From assembly GCA_021234155.1 (NCBI GenBank), contig JAJEKV010000020.1:14879268-14943267 (forward strand): a stretch of 64,000 nucleotides of DNA, written 5' to 3'. Below the pieces are notes generated by a model. That model did not search any database, was not told the origin of the DNA, and saw nothing but the letters and a program-made list of their open reading frames with translations. Source of the stretch: Isoetes taiwanensis (taxonomy: Eukaryota > Streptophyta > Lycopodiopsida > Isoetales > Isoetaceae). The position numbers were made by a program, and so were the translations under genes. Below, piece by piece: positions 51,505 through 63,406 of this stretch. How positions within the stretch are numbered: the stretch's first letter is position 1; every line of letters starts with the position of its first letter.

Positions 51505-52042
51505 TATCCCATCGATCCGGTGACATCGGATCGCCATTCTAGAATGGGACGAGCATGCATGTTTTGCATGCATGCGGCGGCGCATGCCCATTCGGTTGGG
51601 AGTTAAGCTATTTTAGCGGCGTTTACGCCCGACTTCTCATCGGCTTCCTCTTCTCTCTCTCAGATTACCTTATTCTCTTTGAATTGTTTCCAGGCGGGGA
51701 GGGTTTCTTCACTCTGATGCGCCAATTGGCGTTTCTTTCATCTTGTCCTTTCTCCGGCCTTTAGCCTTCATCCTGTGACCTTAGTCCTCGATCCTAGTTT
51801 GTTAAGGAAGTCCTTTGGTATTCGGTTTTATTGGTTTCATCATGAAGTCCCATTCTAGAATCCCATCAATCCGGAGACATCGGATCGCCATTCTAGAATG
51901 GGACGAGCATGCATGTTTTGCATGCATGCGGGCGGCGCATGCCCATTCTCGGTTGGGAGTTCGCTATTTTAGAAGCCTTTCGCTTCCACTTCTCATCGGC
52001 GCTTCCTCTTCTCTCTCAGGCATTACCTTATTCTCTTTGAAC
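51505..52042 (+). repeat. Direct duplication containing palindromes
   Basis: Two copies (about 51505-51685 and 51860-52042) share ggacatcgg-type sequence, 'ccattctagaatgggacgag', the palindrome-rich gcatgcatgttttgcatgca, and 'cttctcatcggc'. They differ mostly at CGG, CAG and CCG sites. The phrase 'ttggtttcat...agtcccattctagaat' also recurs at 51830 and about 52494, suggesting nested or LTR-like repeat structure. Confidence 0.75.
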
Positions 52043-53300
52043 CCACCTCCCTCCTTCTTTGTTATTGTATTTTTATCGCGTGCACGCCACGAATCAACCC
52101 CCTCCACTGGGAGGTTTGTTTTGTCTTGTTGTTTTGTTGGTGATGTGCGTGTACGGGTTAGCGGCGGCATCTGTTTCGACTTTTCCATTCGTGGGTTTTG
52201 GGAGCCGATTTTTATGCCTTACGTTTGTCCAAGCCCCTTGCCAAGGCTTATCACTAGGGTTTTTCCTCAAAACCAAAGCGGCGGGTTTTTTAATCCCTTG
52301 ATAAGCTTTCGGCGGTACACCTAACCCGGATCTCTATTAGCATTGTATTTTGTTGGGGTCCAAATGATATAATTGGATTTTCATTTTATTTTATTTTTTA
52401 TGGGTAGTTCGCATGTATGCGGCTACCCACTATCCACCATTGTAGAAAATCTGCTGAGATGAATGAGAAGCAAGTCTAAAGTCGGGCGGTTTGTTGGTTT
52501 CATGCGAGTCCCATTCTAGAATTACAAAAGATAAAAAAGATGGTACCTCCGTTAAAGAAAAAAGAAAAATGATATGGTCAAAACTCATATACTCATGGAG
52601 TATGGGCCATCACACACTAGAAAAGGGAAAGATAAAGAATGTAGACAAGGGCTTGGTGGCTCAATATTTGTAGACATTTGGTGCATGGCAAAATATATAT
52701 CATGTGGATCTATTAAGTGGTTGCAAGCCGCCATCTAAATCAACACTAGCTCAAAAAATTTGGAGGCTTATGATAGGGATAATGTTCGGTCACATGCCAA
52801 TATTACATGGGTAGGGGCCTGGCGAGCCCATTAGGGCAAGCCAGTACCCAAACCCCCGAATCGCTCGAAATGGCTTTGTGACCAAATATTTTCCTATGTA
52901 AAAGCAATTTTGTCCAGGGACAGGCCGACATCAGCTTTCAAGAAGGAGAGGGAGGGCAGGTAGATATCAAGGTTTGAGGAAGGAGATAACCTTGCACGAG
53001 GTAAAAAGAGCTGTAGTTGACCTGTGCCTATTCTTAGATGAAATCCTGGAGATATTTTCCGTGGTTAATATCACCTTACCATACCCATAATGTCAAATAT
53101 TTTCTGTTAACATGTTAAAAACCATCTTTGGTTCTACAAGATTGTAGACTTTGAAGGCATCTGGTGTTGCATACAAGCTCTTGAGTTGTTTCCAGTTAAG
53201 GCTCAGTTGTACCACAACTCTCTTTCTTGTAGCTAATTATTCCACTTTGTTCAAATAAAGAAATGATGCCTCTAGTATTAAAAGCCCATTGAGATGCTAT
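52043..53300. other. Intergenic, probably transposon-derived
   Basis: No gene recognised. The only structure noted is the recurrence at about 52494 of a phrase from the upstream duplication. Confidence 0.4.
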
Positions 53301-54455
53301 GACATTCCAACATAATATATTAAAAGGAGCCTGGAACTCTAAAAGTATCCCTTTCAGGTTCTAGCCTCTAGAGCTTGCATTGCACAGTGCCAACACCCAT
53401 CATCAAGACTCAACCATCCCGAGCCATCCCAACAGCATGAACGCCATCTGAGGACTAGGAGCAAGCCAAGGATCTGGTATGTGGTTGTTTTGATATGCAA
53501 TGCCGACTTCTCGACTGGCATTAAACCGAGTTTGCATCTTTTCTTAGCCTTAGAGGATCTCTAGGTCCCCAGATCTCAGCCTCTAACGAACAAACCTAAC
53601 CATGTTGCTAGAGTAGATAGAATAGATCTTTATTCTGTTATTTCAGTTCATTGGATGATATTGTATTACTCTGTATGCGCACTCTTGTGTATTGGGAAGG
53701 GTGGGTGGAGACCCAGAGCCCTTGTAGATGATGTTGCTAGAGTAACCTCATTAGTACCCAGTAAATGCGGCCTATGCATAGGAGTTCGCCACTTAAACCG
53801 ACTGATAAGAATGGCTTGTCTGGCTACAGTTGATCCCTCTGGTGCGTAGCGACGACCCAAGACGTTGTGGGCTAGGCCTAATAGTTTGCCACTGAGTGGG
53901 GGCAAGGTATGGGCTCGACACCTCCTAGGTGATGCATCGCCTCAGCGGGGTTCAAGTCGAAGACGAGCAGTGGATCTCTAGCTCGCCTATAGTCGGCATG
54001 GACCTTCTGGAGGGGAGTGATTCCCTCATGCCTCATCGGGACTGGGGAGATGCAACCCAGGAGTAGTCCCTCGAGGGACGGATGGAGTGGACTACCCAAC
54101 AGCCATGTTCTTATGCCAGCCCAATCCATTTGCCATGAATTCTGTCTGCAATGACTTTTGAAGATCCCAAACCGTAAGTCGACCCCCATGAGTATGAGCC
54201 TTGGGTAGGATTTCCCTTCTTTATTGATGTTACTGATATTGCTTTTCAGATGTTATGTTATGGTCAGCCACCCTTCGAGGTGGATATGTATCTTATGTGA
54301 TACTATGTGCTTATATTTTATGCACTTCCATAGCTAGGTGGATCCCAAGGAAGACGGGACGAATGATACGTCTATTCTTCCCCGTCAGGTTCTTGCCCAC
54401 CATCAAGAACCCTCTATACGTGCGGGGTATCGTGTACGAGCAGGGGACATTACAA
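53301..54455 (+). mobile_element. Probable 5' LTR of a second LTR retrotransposon
   Basis: The inference rests on the primer site that follows: the sequence ends ggggacattaca, and one base later comes tggtatcagagcc. Such a site is expected only directly inside a 5' LTR. The left boundary is unknown; 53301 is only a rough limit. No matching 3' LTR was found in the window, so the element is truncated or heavily rearranged. Confidence 0.5.
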
Positions 54456-54468
54456 TGGTATCAGAGCC
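54456..54468 (+). other. Primer-binding site, initiator tRNA-Met type
   Basis: tggtatcagagcc, the same primer type as in the intron-4 element, with unrelated flanks. Confidence 0.75.
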
Positions 54469-55472
54469 ATGACCTTGATGGACCAAGATCGAGCACTGGC
54501 CATTTCCCAAGCAGCACTAATAGTCTAGATCTTTAGTCTTGGAATTAAAAACCCAAGCATGAACCTCAAATAATGGGGAAATTTTTTCTCATTGTAGTAC
54601 AGAAGGTTAGACAAGATTATGTAGAAATTATGTGCATTAATTATAGTCAGCTTTAGAAAAAGTTTTGCCAGTAGAGACATGACTACCCACACCGTGCACC
54701 CGGGACCATACTGAGAATCCCAGTCGGCCTTCTGGTGGACGCTGTGAGTAACCAAGAATAATGAGTTTAATAGGTAATTTGCCAGAGTAAGTTGGCTTGA
54801 AATCAAAATCTAAGCTAGAAACATTCATTAGAATGCTAACAAACATAAAAGATAAATTAAAGGGTGAGAACTCACGTCGTGCGCCCAACACCCGATTAAG
54901 AATCTCAATCGAGCGCGCACGCCGTGAGTAGTTGGAGTAAAATATCCAAAGAGAACCAGAGATTCTAAGCCACTAAACACCTAAGATCTAAATAGTTAGA
55001 TAACACAATCTTCTATGTCCCCCTCTTCCCTTCTCTCTATCTTGCTCCCAAACATCATCCGGTAGCTCCCAAGCATCGTCCGGCTCGGTGTCTGATGATG
55101 ATGGCGATTGATCTGGCTCTCGCTCAGTATATCTTTATCCCCTTGTTGGACGCCTTTTTGGTCTTCCTTTTGGTTGGCTTCTCTGGAAGTGGATCCTTGC
55201 CTTTCTCCGCCCTCTGCCATGCTAGTTTCTCCCTTTCTACCATCCTTCTCTTCTTCTCTTCCCTCTTCCTCCTCTTGATTCTTCAGAGGCGACGTGCCTC
55301 CTTCTCTGATGGTTCCTTATCCTGGTCCTCCTCCGCATGATCACTCTATTCCTCTGTCTCGAGATTCCGTTCTCAATCCTTATGTGTTTGTTGATCCTCT
55401 TGCCCATCTGTGGGATTTTGTGGATCTTCATTTCTCCTCCGTATGGAGTAAAAGATGAATCTGGTTAAATAT
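54469..55472 (+). other. Leader-like region after the second primer site
   Basis: Two diverged copies of a phrase with 'gagaatcccagtcgg...gtgagta' / 'agaatctcaatcgag...gtgagta' (about 54711-54750 and 54899-54930), then pyrimidine-rich sequence. A 49-codon frame starts at 55309 (MVPYPGPPPHDHS) and may be the start of a gag. It is too short to classify. Confidence 0.35.
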
Positions 55473-55587
55473 TGATCAAAACATTAAAAGGTTTTTTTGG
55501 CACCATTTAGAGGGGATTTTAGGGCTTTAATTTCCAAAGAATCTTGATCAAAACATTAAAAGGTTTTTTTGGCACCATTTAGAGGGC
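55473..55587 (+). repeat. Direct duplication, 44-bp unit
   Basis: 'ttgatcaaaacattaaaagg' followed by tttttttggcaccatttagaggg occurs at about 55474 and 55544, 70 bp apart. Confidence 0.88.
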
Positions 55588-57171
55588 TGAACTGCACTAT
55601 ATTGTGCTTAGATGATCATATCAATTTGATGGCAACATCAACTTTTTTTAAAGAATAGTTAATCTCTTTGCATTATTTTGTTTGTTAATAGGTAGAACTT
55701 CACATGCTTCTTGAATCCATCTTTGCTTGTTCTTTTGCCAAAGTTCAATTCGTGCGAAGTGATTTTGATGAGGTTTTTATTTTGTTCTTTATCAAACTAA
55801 ATTGCTTACCTTTTTGTACCAGTGTATTTTGATAATAGGAAAGATTTAATGATGCCATGCATTTTCTGGCCTATTTGTTAGCGGTCAAAATTTAGCAATA
55901 ATGTGACATAGCGAATATTTATAAAGAAGGCAGAAGCAAGAAATGAACTACATGATCTTGAAGTAAGAAAGAAACAAGAAATGAACTACATGCTTTAGAA
56001 AAGTACAATTAGACCATCAACAAAAGCAAAAACAAATGAGTTTTACTTCAAAGCAAGCAATACATAAAAATAACCATCTACAAACGTTGGAGGTAGTGGA
56101 TATACTAAATAATGTGACCAGATATATTAAATAATGGAAATAATGTCAGCACGACCAAAGGAAAAATTCCAAGCACACCAACTGCCCCTTTTTTTACTAC
56201 AAACGGAATGCAGTACTATTTGGATTGGATATGACAGGAAAAAAACCTCATTACGAGGTTGCCTAATGTTTTTAATAGCTTGCACATGTCAGAAACATGT
56301 TGCAAACCATAATGCTAGTGACCAACAAATTGGTCCAAATGGTGAGTCACGAATGTTATCTGATATCAGTAAACTATTAAGAATGTTATCTGATACTAGT
56401 AAAATATTGTGATATTTTCATAAAGTTATGTAGTGGTTCTCGCTTAACTTTCAAGTATTTGAAAGTAAGCTGCATGCAAGTGGCTTAAGAAAGTTGAAAT
56501 GGGATGGAATGGCGCCCCTCCACTTGCATGCATCATCTCCATGATGGTGGTTTAATATATCTGAAAATTCAATGCTCACAAAAGATCTAGTATCACAAAA
56601 TATCTTGTACATTTAATACCTCGTCCATATGTCATGTACGCATAGCCCAATTGAACTAAAAAGTCTAAAGATGCACTTCACTATGTAGGTTATTGGGATA
56701 TTTCCCTAACATATGATAAGGAAGCCTGCTGAAGAAAAGAGAGTAGTTGAAAACTTGGGTAGCTTTACTTTAATGCAACGGAAAAGGCTATATAAAATCT
56801 GGAAAGCATTTTCATTTACTTAATAATAGTACCTTCCTTCACATTGTTTATTCTTATTTTTTAAGTAAAACATTCAGACTTCACAACCGAAGATGGAATA
56901 GATTAAACGCCATATCTCCCTGTCAGATATTGTGGTTGAGAGCTCTATTTTCTTATTAAAATTTATAAGAGCAATCCACTGTTCAAATATCCGGCTACGA
57001 CAGAGGATTGTTATTTGCAGATTTTAGTTAAGGAGCACAAATGGGTTAAAGAGAATATGGAAAGGTTCAAATGACTGACCAAAAAGGAATTAACGCAATA
57101 AACAAGCTTTAAACTGGAAAAAAACAAGCAAGGACAGAGGGTAAAAACCTGACTTTTGACAGAGAGTCTGT
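55588..57171. other. Intergenic, no gene recognised
   Basis: A 92-codon plus-strand frame at 56134-56412 ends in a small internal repeat (RMLSDISKLL / RMLSDTSKIL) created by a tandem duplication in the DNA. No family match. Confidence 0.4.
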
Positions 57172-57216
57172 CGAGAGATGGCCGGACTGGCAGGGCAGGA
57201 TGAAGATCCGTTGGCT

Positions 57217-57423
57217 TTAAAAAAAATGCACAGGGGCGGGCCATGCTTTGACCGGACATGGCAGTTTGGGACCTCCCCGAAGCTCCGAGCTACTAAAATC
57301 GCCACAGATCCCGCATCGTCCTGCCACGGCGGGGCGGATAAGGCTATACGGATCCACGTCTAGGCTGATAAAGACATGCCTCAAGATCTCCTCCTTTGTC
57401 AAATCATCGATCTCCGGCGCCAT
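57217..57423 (-). CDS. Exon-like minus-strand frame, unknown protein
   Basis: A 68-codon frame begins MAPEIDDLTKEEILRHVFIS, in a GC-rich pocket unlike its AT-rich surroundings, as coding first exons in plants often are. It then reads LDVDPYSLIRPAVAGRCGIC before becoming less protein-like and ending in a poly-T/F stretch. It could be the first exon of a gene running leftwards, or a captured exon. No domain was recognised and no following exon could be placed. Confidence 0.35.
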   Translation of the reverse strand: MAPEIDDLTKEEILRHVFISLDVDPYSLIRPAVAGRCGICGDFSSSELRGGPKLPCPVKAWPAPVHFF

Positions 57424-59050
57424 ATCCTCTTCCTCCCTGTGCTACATAACGATTTAGAATTAGGGCATAATCGAAGAATCTTCCACCGCATATTCCGTCC
57501 TCGCGCCATCGCTGACGGCACTTGACGGCGTTTGCATCACCCTAACCGGAACATGTCCTCTCTATTGTCCCTTTTTAGAAAATCTACCACTAGGCCTAAC
57601 CCAACCAATGTTGGGCAAACTTTTTATGTCCCATCGGAATTTTTTTTATTGTTACTAGGGCGTGGTCCAACACTTACGGTAAAACTTTATTTATTGTTAT
57701 TACTTGATTGGTCGGATATCTTATATTTAGTGCCGGAACTTTCCATTGTCTTAATAGAAAACCACAAGAAAACTTGTCGGAAAAATCCTTCGTTACACTA
57801 ACTTAACCAAAAAATTTGCAATCTCAGCTTGTTGGTTTATAGTGTTCCCCAAACTTTGCCCAACACTGAACCCAAGCAAAAAATTTCAATTTTCTACCGT
57901 AAAAACCTTCTATAATTCCCGTAGACGTAACATATTATCTATCTATTTATCTACCTATCTATACTATCTTTCAAATCCTTCTAAATCTGTTTCCTAAGGT
58001 TCGCCCTAAGCATCCCTTCAAAATCCAAGTTCTGAACATCGTTTGCAACTTGATCTCCATGGATGTCAAATTTCAATTCAATCGATGCATTTATCGGCAT
58101 ATCCCAATGAATATATGTTGAATTTGCTTTTTTATCATCTGTTGGAGACCAATAGGTCTATAAGATCTTGACATGAATTCAAAAGACATAAAGCTCGCTA
58201 AACATTTGCCACTACCCTATGTAAGTTTGTGTCCTATTTTGGCCACCCATATGCGTTGCAAGCTTAGTATCCTTTTTTATTGGGATGCTCCGGAGTCTTT
58301 GGGAGTGTTTTCAATGCTTTCTTTTATGGGTTTTAGTGCTCTAGCTGGTCTAAAAGACGTGGTAAGGGCTTTCCTTGTTTTTTTAGTGGTTCCTAGTGGT
58401 TTGAAGTCGACATCTCCGTGCCAATTTACAAAAGAAGAAGAAGAAGGAAAGAAACCAATAAGTCCTTGATCTTCGGAATGTCGACTTTTAGTCCCTTTTG
58501 TACACCTTGATTCTTTTGCACTATGGCACCTTGGTCCTTACATGTCCACTTCAACATGTAGTTTTTATACTTTCTGTCGATCGAGTGTCATGTTGCTTTA
58601 AGCCTCAAATATAGAAATCTCTCATATACACGATACCATTTGAATATTGCATAAAATATTAATCTACTGTCTTGATGTAGATCTTCATAGAATGTTGTGC
58701 TAAGTATTTCTTATGGGCTCCTTATCAAATGGCGGCATATATAGGTTCATGTATATCTCATTTCAATCAAATTGATTTCAATTCTAATTTTGTCCCTATT
58801 CCGCTCTTCACATTCAAACTGCATCGCTAATTGTATCTTTTAGTGGGCTCCTTATCAAATCTTGGCCTAGATAGGTTCATGTATATCTCATATTCAATCC
58901 AACTGATTTGACTTTGATTTTCTTCCTATTTTGTTGATCACATTCAAACTTTCGACTGTCCATCTGATCGACCATGTCCAAATGCTTCTTTCCATACTAC
59001 AAAGTTAGTGGGACCATGGATCGACCGCTGTTGTTAGGGGCTATATTAAA
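57424..59050. other. Intergenic, no gene recognised
   Basis: Includes a (TATC)n-like microsatellite at about 57932-57970 and a diverged pair of 'gggctccttatcaaat...ataggttcatgtatatctca' segments (58708-58765 and 58838-58895). Confidence 0.45.
58706..58900 (+). repeat. Direct duplication, period about 130 bp
   Basis: 'gggctccttatcaaat' followed by 'ataggttcatgtatatctca' and a 'ttcaatc' block appears twice with moderate divergence. Confidence 0.7.
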
Positions 59051-59905
59051 GGGAGTTATTTTTAGTACATGCATACTTTGTAGGCGGGATAAATCCCGCC
59101 TTAAGTTAGGCACCATGATTCTTGAAAGGAGTCGTTAGGGGTTATATTAATGATGAGCTCTGACATACCAGAAATTTTTGTTGATAGATGTATATGTGGT
59201 CCATTCGGGTGCAACCCAATATGGATAGGATAATGAGATGTCTATTATGCTTGATTCAAACTCTGCCTTAGATGTCATTTCTTGAAGGGAGTGATGAGCT
59301 CCGACATAGTAGAAATTTTTGTTGATAGATGTTCACATAGTCCATTCGGGTCAACCCGATATAGATAGGATAATGAGGTATCTATTACGCTTGATTGTCT
59401 CGTGACTTCTTTTATTTGGACCTTAAACAAGCACTAAAAAATTGATGGTGACCATGGATCGATCGCTCTAACATTGCAGCGCTATGGCGCCTAACTTCCT
59501 AAGCCAGGATCTTTGCCTACAAAGTGTGCATGTACCACAAAAGTTTTACTCAACGGATGTGTGGCGAGTTGGTATAGGTCTAGTGATGCCTAAGATTTTT
59601 GCACTTTGATCAGGGTTTCAAATTAATTGATAGGGGTTATATTAATGATGAACCCCGACGTAATAGAACTTGTTGTTGATACATATCTAGTATGGTCCAT
59701 TTGATGCAACCCGATATGGATAGGATAATGAGGTGTCTACTATGGTCCATTCGATGCAACCTGATATGGATAGGATATGAGGTGTCTATTAGGCTTGTCT
59801 GGTGACTTATTCGAGATTAACCATTGTAACATTGCAGCGCTATGGTGCCTAACTTCCTAAGCCGAGATTTAATCTTGCCTGCAAAGTATGCATGTACCAC
59901 AATCA
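59040..59905 (+). repeat. Complex cluster of nested direct repeats
   Basis: The phrase 'atggataggata(at)gaggtgtctat' occurs at least five times (about 59221, 59351, 59714, 59765). 'atgatga(g/a)ctc(t/c)gac' is repeated near 59146, 59288 and 59645. 'gcagcgctatgg(c/t)gcctaacttc' with 'gcatgtaccaca' appears near 59477 and 59835. The order of blocks differs between repeats, so the cluster arose by successive partial duplications. Confidence 0.8.
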
Positions 59906-60682
59906 ATAGTCAACAGAACCTTACTGGTGAGCGTATTATGGAAGGTAACTACTATCAGAAAGGCCTAAAATCAACTATAGGATATGAGTTGTGCAGAACC
60001 GATCCAAAGAGTTTAGCGTTCCCCACATAGATATGTGTTATTTGAGTTCCATTAGAGCAATAAAAATGTGATAAGGGCAAAGGAACCATGTTCAGATTAG
60101 ATCATAATGATGAGGCAAAAATGTTCAATAACTTACCAGATATCTTATCTGATGACGAGTGACAATTGTAATTCCAATTTTTTCTAATATGAATTTTTCT
60201 GAATATATTTTTCTAAGTTCATTCAAAGTGTAATTCTCATTTTACTCGAATTAGCAAAGCTGTAGAGTATACTCGATTGTGTTACCTTCTCATTCGCATA
60301 TGATCTCAACATGGTGCATCTTGTGATGCAAAACTATATTGACTTCTCATTTGCATGTAGTGCCAATGTAGCACCGTTTGATATAAGCCAAACTGAGTTT
60401 GAATCTGACTAAAAAATAGGTCAATAAAAGTCAACTCTATGACACACAGGATTGAACTCTAGCTCTAAATTACTTCCTTCACCTCTTCCTTGAGTTTGGG
60501 TTAGTTCACATCTTTCTTTCTATCCCGATCACTTCCTTTTCTTTTCTCAATTCCTCGGCCTTTTTCTCTCTTGTTGCTTCCACCTGTGCAATTTTTTTTC
60601 ACAGTGCCAATTTTTTCGAAACTAAAACCTAAAAGTTTGCATTTTCTTCATAATTTTTCTGCTCTTTTGGAAGCTGATCAGT
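59906..60682. other. Intergenic, no gene recognised
   Basis: Nothing definite. The region just upstream of 60683 is pyrimidine-rich (about 60470-60670), as in some plant 5' leaders. Confidence 0.4.
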
Positions 60683-61668
60683 ATGATATTCTCTAATTTC
60701 TGCCTCACCAAATCTTCAATGGATCCTTCACTGGATCTAGTTCCTATTTGTGTAAATTTCTCAAAGGATACAAGCGTCCTTAGTTTCCTTCCTGAGCTTG
60801 ACCTTATTACTGGAATTCCTAAACCTGTTGAAGAACTTAGAGATGATACAAGTTGGGATGGACAGTTAAAGAATGACCACCCTTTTGTGGGCCAAAGCTT
60901 GACATATGCAGATGATGCATTGAAGCCTATAAAGGATATGGGAAGATGAGACTAAACAAAGCTGAAAGTATGTTTGAAGAGGATCTATATGGCAACATCA
61001 ATGTATTTATATGAATCACTTGCCAGTCAGGGAAATGATCAGAGATGAAGTGGTCTATAAAATTAGAGAACGGATTTGGGCATCAATATATACCAGGAGG
61101 TTCTGAGATGAATTATATGTACTAGTTCATTCGTACAAACCACTATAACTTCACTAAGAGACAGTTTGGTAGAATGCTAGCAGATGCATATGATAATTTG
61201 TTGTTACTAATGGCAAAATGGGACTATCACAGCCTGGTCAGGGATAACATGTGTATGGAGGATTCCTATTTCTGGGGTACTACTAATAACTATATCAAGA
61301 ACTATAATCTTCCACTAGCTGCCTTTGTTGACTCTGGCTCTGCTGAAATTCCTACCATTGGCACTTATCTTAATAGATCAATTGACTCAATGGCCTCCTT
61401 CTTGTACAATCAATCTTTTGATTCTGTAGGTAAGTCCTATGCTGATATGACTACATAAGTTTTGGTGATGATGCCTTCTTAAATGACTTTCATAATCAAG
61501 ACTTCACTCCTGTAGTACATGATGTGTTATAAGGTTCATCCTGCCATCCTGGTTCCTGCCGCTAGTCAATATCAAAACTTCAATCAAGGTTTTGGTAATC
61601 ATGGACAACTCGGAATAAAAAATATTAACTGCTTACATCACAAATGGAAAGAACAACATGTTTTGTGA
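60683..61668 (+). pseudogene. Unidentified decaying coding region
   Basis: Protein-like text appears in successive frames: 60683-60949 (88 codons, acidic, SMDPSLDLVPICVNFSKD...), 61174-61458 (94 codons, LADAYDNLLLLMAKWDYHSL...), then shifted pieces to about 61531 (GDDAFLNDFHNQDF) and 61520-61668 (QYQNFNQGFGNHGQLG). Codon use and composition favour coding, and stops separate the pieces. I recognise no domain. It may be a retroelement gag or a broken host gene. Confidence 0.4.
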
Positions 61669-63376
61669 CTGTTTGATTGCAATAATACTGATGCAACCTA
61701 CTTGTTCTGCTATAATGTCTACTTCATTGTGTTGTCTTAAGTAAAGTGTAAGTAAGAGATTGTTTGTTTACCCTAAGTTGTAAATTTATTATTTGTGTTT
61801 CTGTTTACATTTTTACACAAGGATCACACCAAGCGAACTTCTTGTATGCAGTTATTTTTGCACATGAAGACTTCACTTGATATTATCCTCTCTAAAAAAG
61901 GATGGCTTTGACATTCAATGTCATAAGTTTTAGGAATGTTTCGTTTGCATATAGAATATCATATATCATTTTTCCTTAGAAAACAACAACCCACTGATCA
62001 ATTGGATAACAAGTCAAAGAGTAATATAATACTACTTAAATAGTTTCAAGACATGTTTTTGCTATATTTTAATACTAATGATTTGTCAATGGAATCTATT
62101 GCGCACACTTGTGAAAGACTTCTTGTATTAGAGGTATCTAAATACAAACACCTTAAGTTTTGTACTTCATGAATGTGTGAATCCTTTGCATTACAAAGTA
62201 TAATGCCATTCTTTACAGACAATTTTCCTTTCCTAAAGAGGTACTTCTTTTATCGATGCTATTCTAGTGGTCTCCTCCTCTTCAACACAACATGTGTTTT
62301 CTGTCATAGTTATTGACAATAACTCTTGGTTGATAGAACCATTGGGCCATATATCTAGGAGGGTTATTGGCTATTTTTCCTCCACACGTTTGACTTCTTC
62401 TATGAAAAGCTATCTTGGCTGCTTATGAGATTTCTCCATTTCTTGTTTGGCTAAATTGTTCCATTTCTGGAAAAACCAAGTGCATGCGCCATTGGAGGTG
62501 CATGTACCCATAGTATATGCACATACTGAGTGCATCTATATGAGCCTTAATAATTTTGTTAGAGGTTTCGACAAACTTCTTTGCGTCTTGTTCTTTGAGA
62601 TATATTAATTGTATGTATGGGAACAAGTCTGATAGGGCATCTCAAGCTTGTTTCTTTCTCAATGGGAAATGGATATATCAACGCCCTCTTGTTCAACATC
62701 AACGATCAATTTTATATATTCATATTCCTTTACTTCGTGAATGTCAATAAGCCATCATCATTGGCCGCAGTGGTTTAATGCCATAATGATTTTTTCTTTG
62801 TTTTTGACGAGCGAAAACGGGATAATAAATGTGCAATCCCTCGAAATCCGTGAGAATCTATAATTGTAGAGGGTAGGTATCCTACGTGGCATTGGGGAGG
62901 AGAATAAGAGATTTGAAGTGGAATGGCTCTTATAAACCCATTTTAAGATCCCAAATCCGCCCTACTGACCTATGTTTTGAGGAAATGCTTTATGAATCCA
63001 AATCGTCATGTCTTTTCTTCATAAATGGGGACCATGTTATTGTCCATTATTGTTAGGAGGATGTATTGCTACATATTCTAAACGAGTGCATCCTGGACTA
63101 CCACAGTCGTCAGATTCGTCAATCCTACGACCCATATCGTATGTTGGGGCCCCTGGGCACCTCTCGTTTTGTTTATAGTCATTTACAATTGGAGGCCCCT
63201 ATGATTTTGAAATATGAAATACGATTTCGCCTAAGGTTTTGAGGGAATATCGAACCTCTATACGACTTTGCCTAAGTTTTTAGAATACGAAATACGGGAG
63301 CTCGAATCTCTACCAAAATAATTCAATGTCCTAACTAAGACTACTTTAAATGCAATTATTTTTTTTATCTTGAATC
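61669..63376. other. Intergenic, no gene recognised
   Basis: AT-rich, with no assembled exons and no clear repeat structure. Confidence 0.4.
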
Positions 63377-63406
63377 TTTTTTTTTTTTTAATAATAATAA
63401 TAATAA
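63377..63406 (-). repeat. LINE tail: A-run and (TTA)n on the minus strand
   Basis: On the plus strand, 13 T followed by ataataataataataa. It sits exactly downstream of the LINE coding end on the opposite strand. Confidence 0.75.

Noticed and set aside
51815-52324. 169-codon plus-strand frame over the palindromic duplication
   Set aside because: It is created partly by the repeated noncoding segment, with no domain and a skewed composition.
53878-54189. 103-codon minus-strand frame
   Set aside because: Lies inside the probable LTR upstream of the 54456 primer site, with no domain. Treated as chance.
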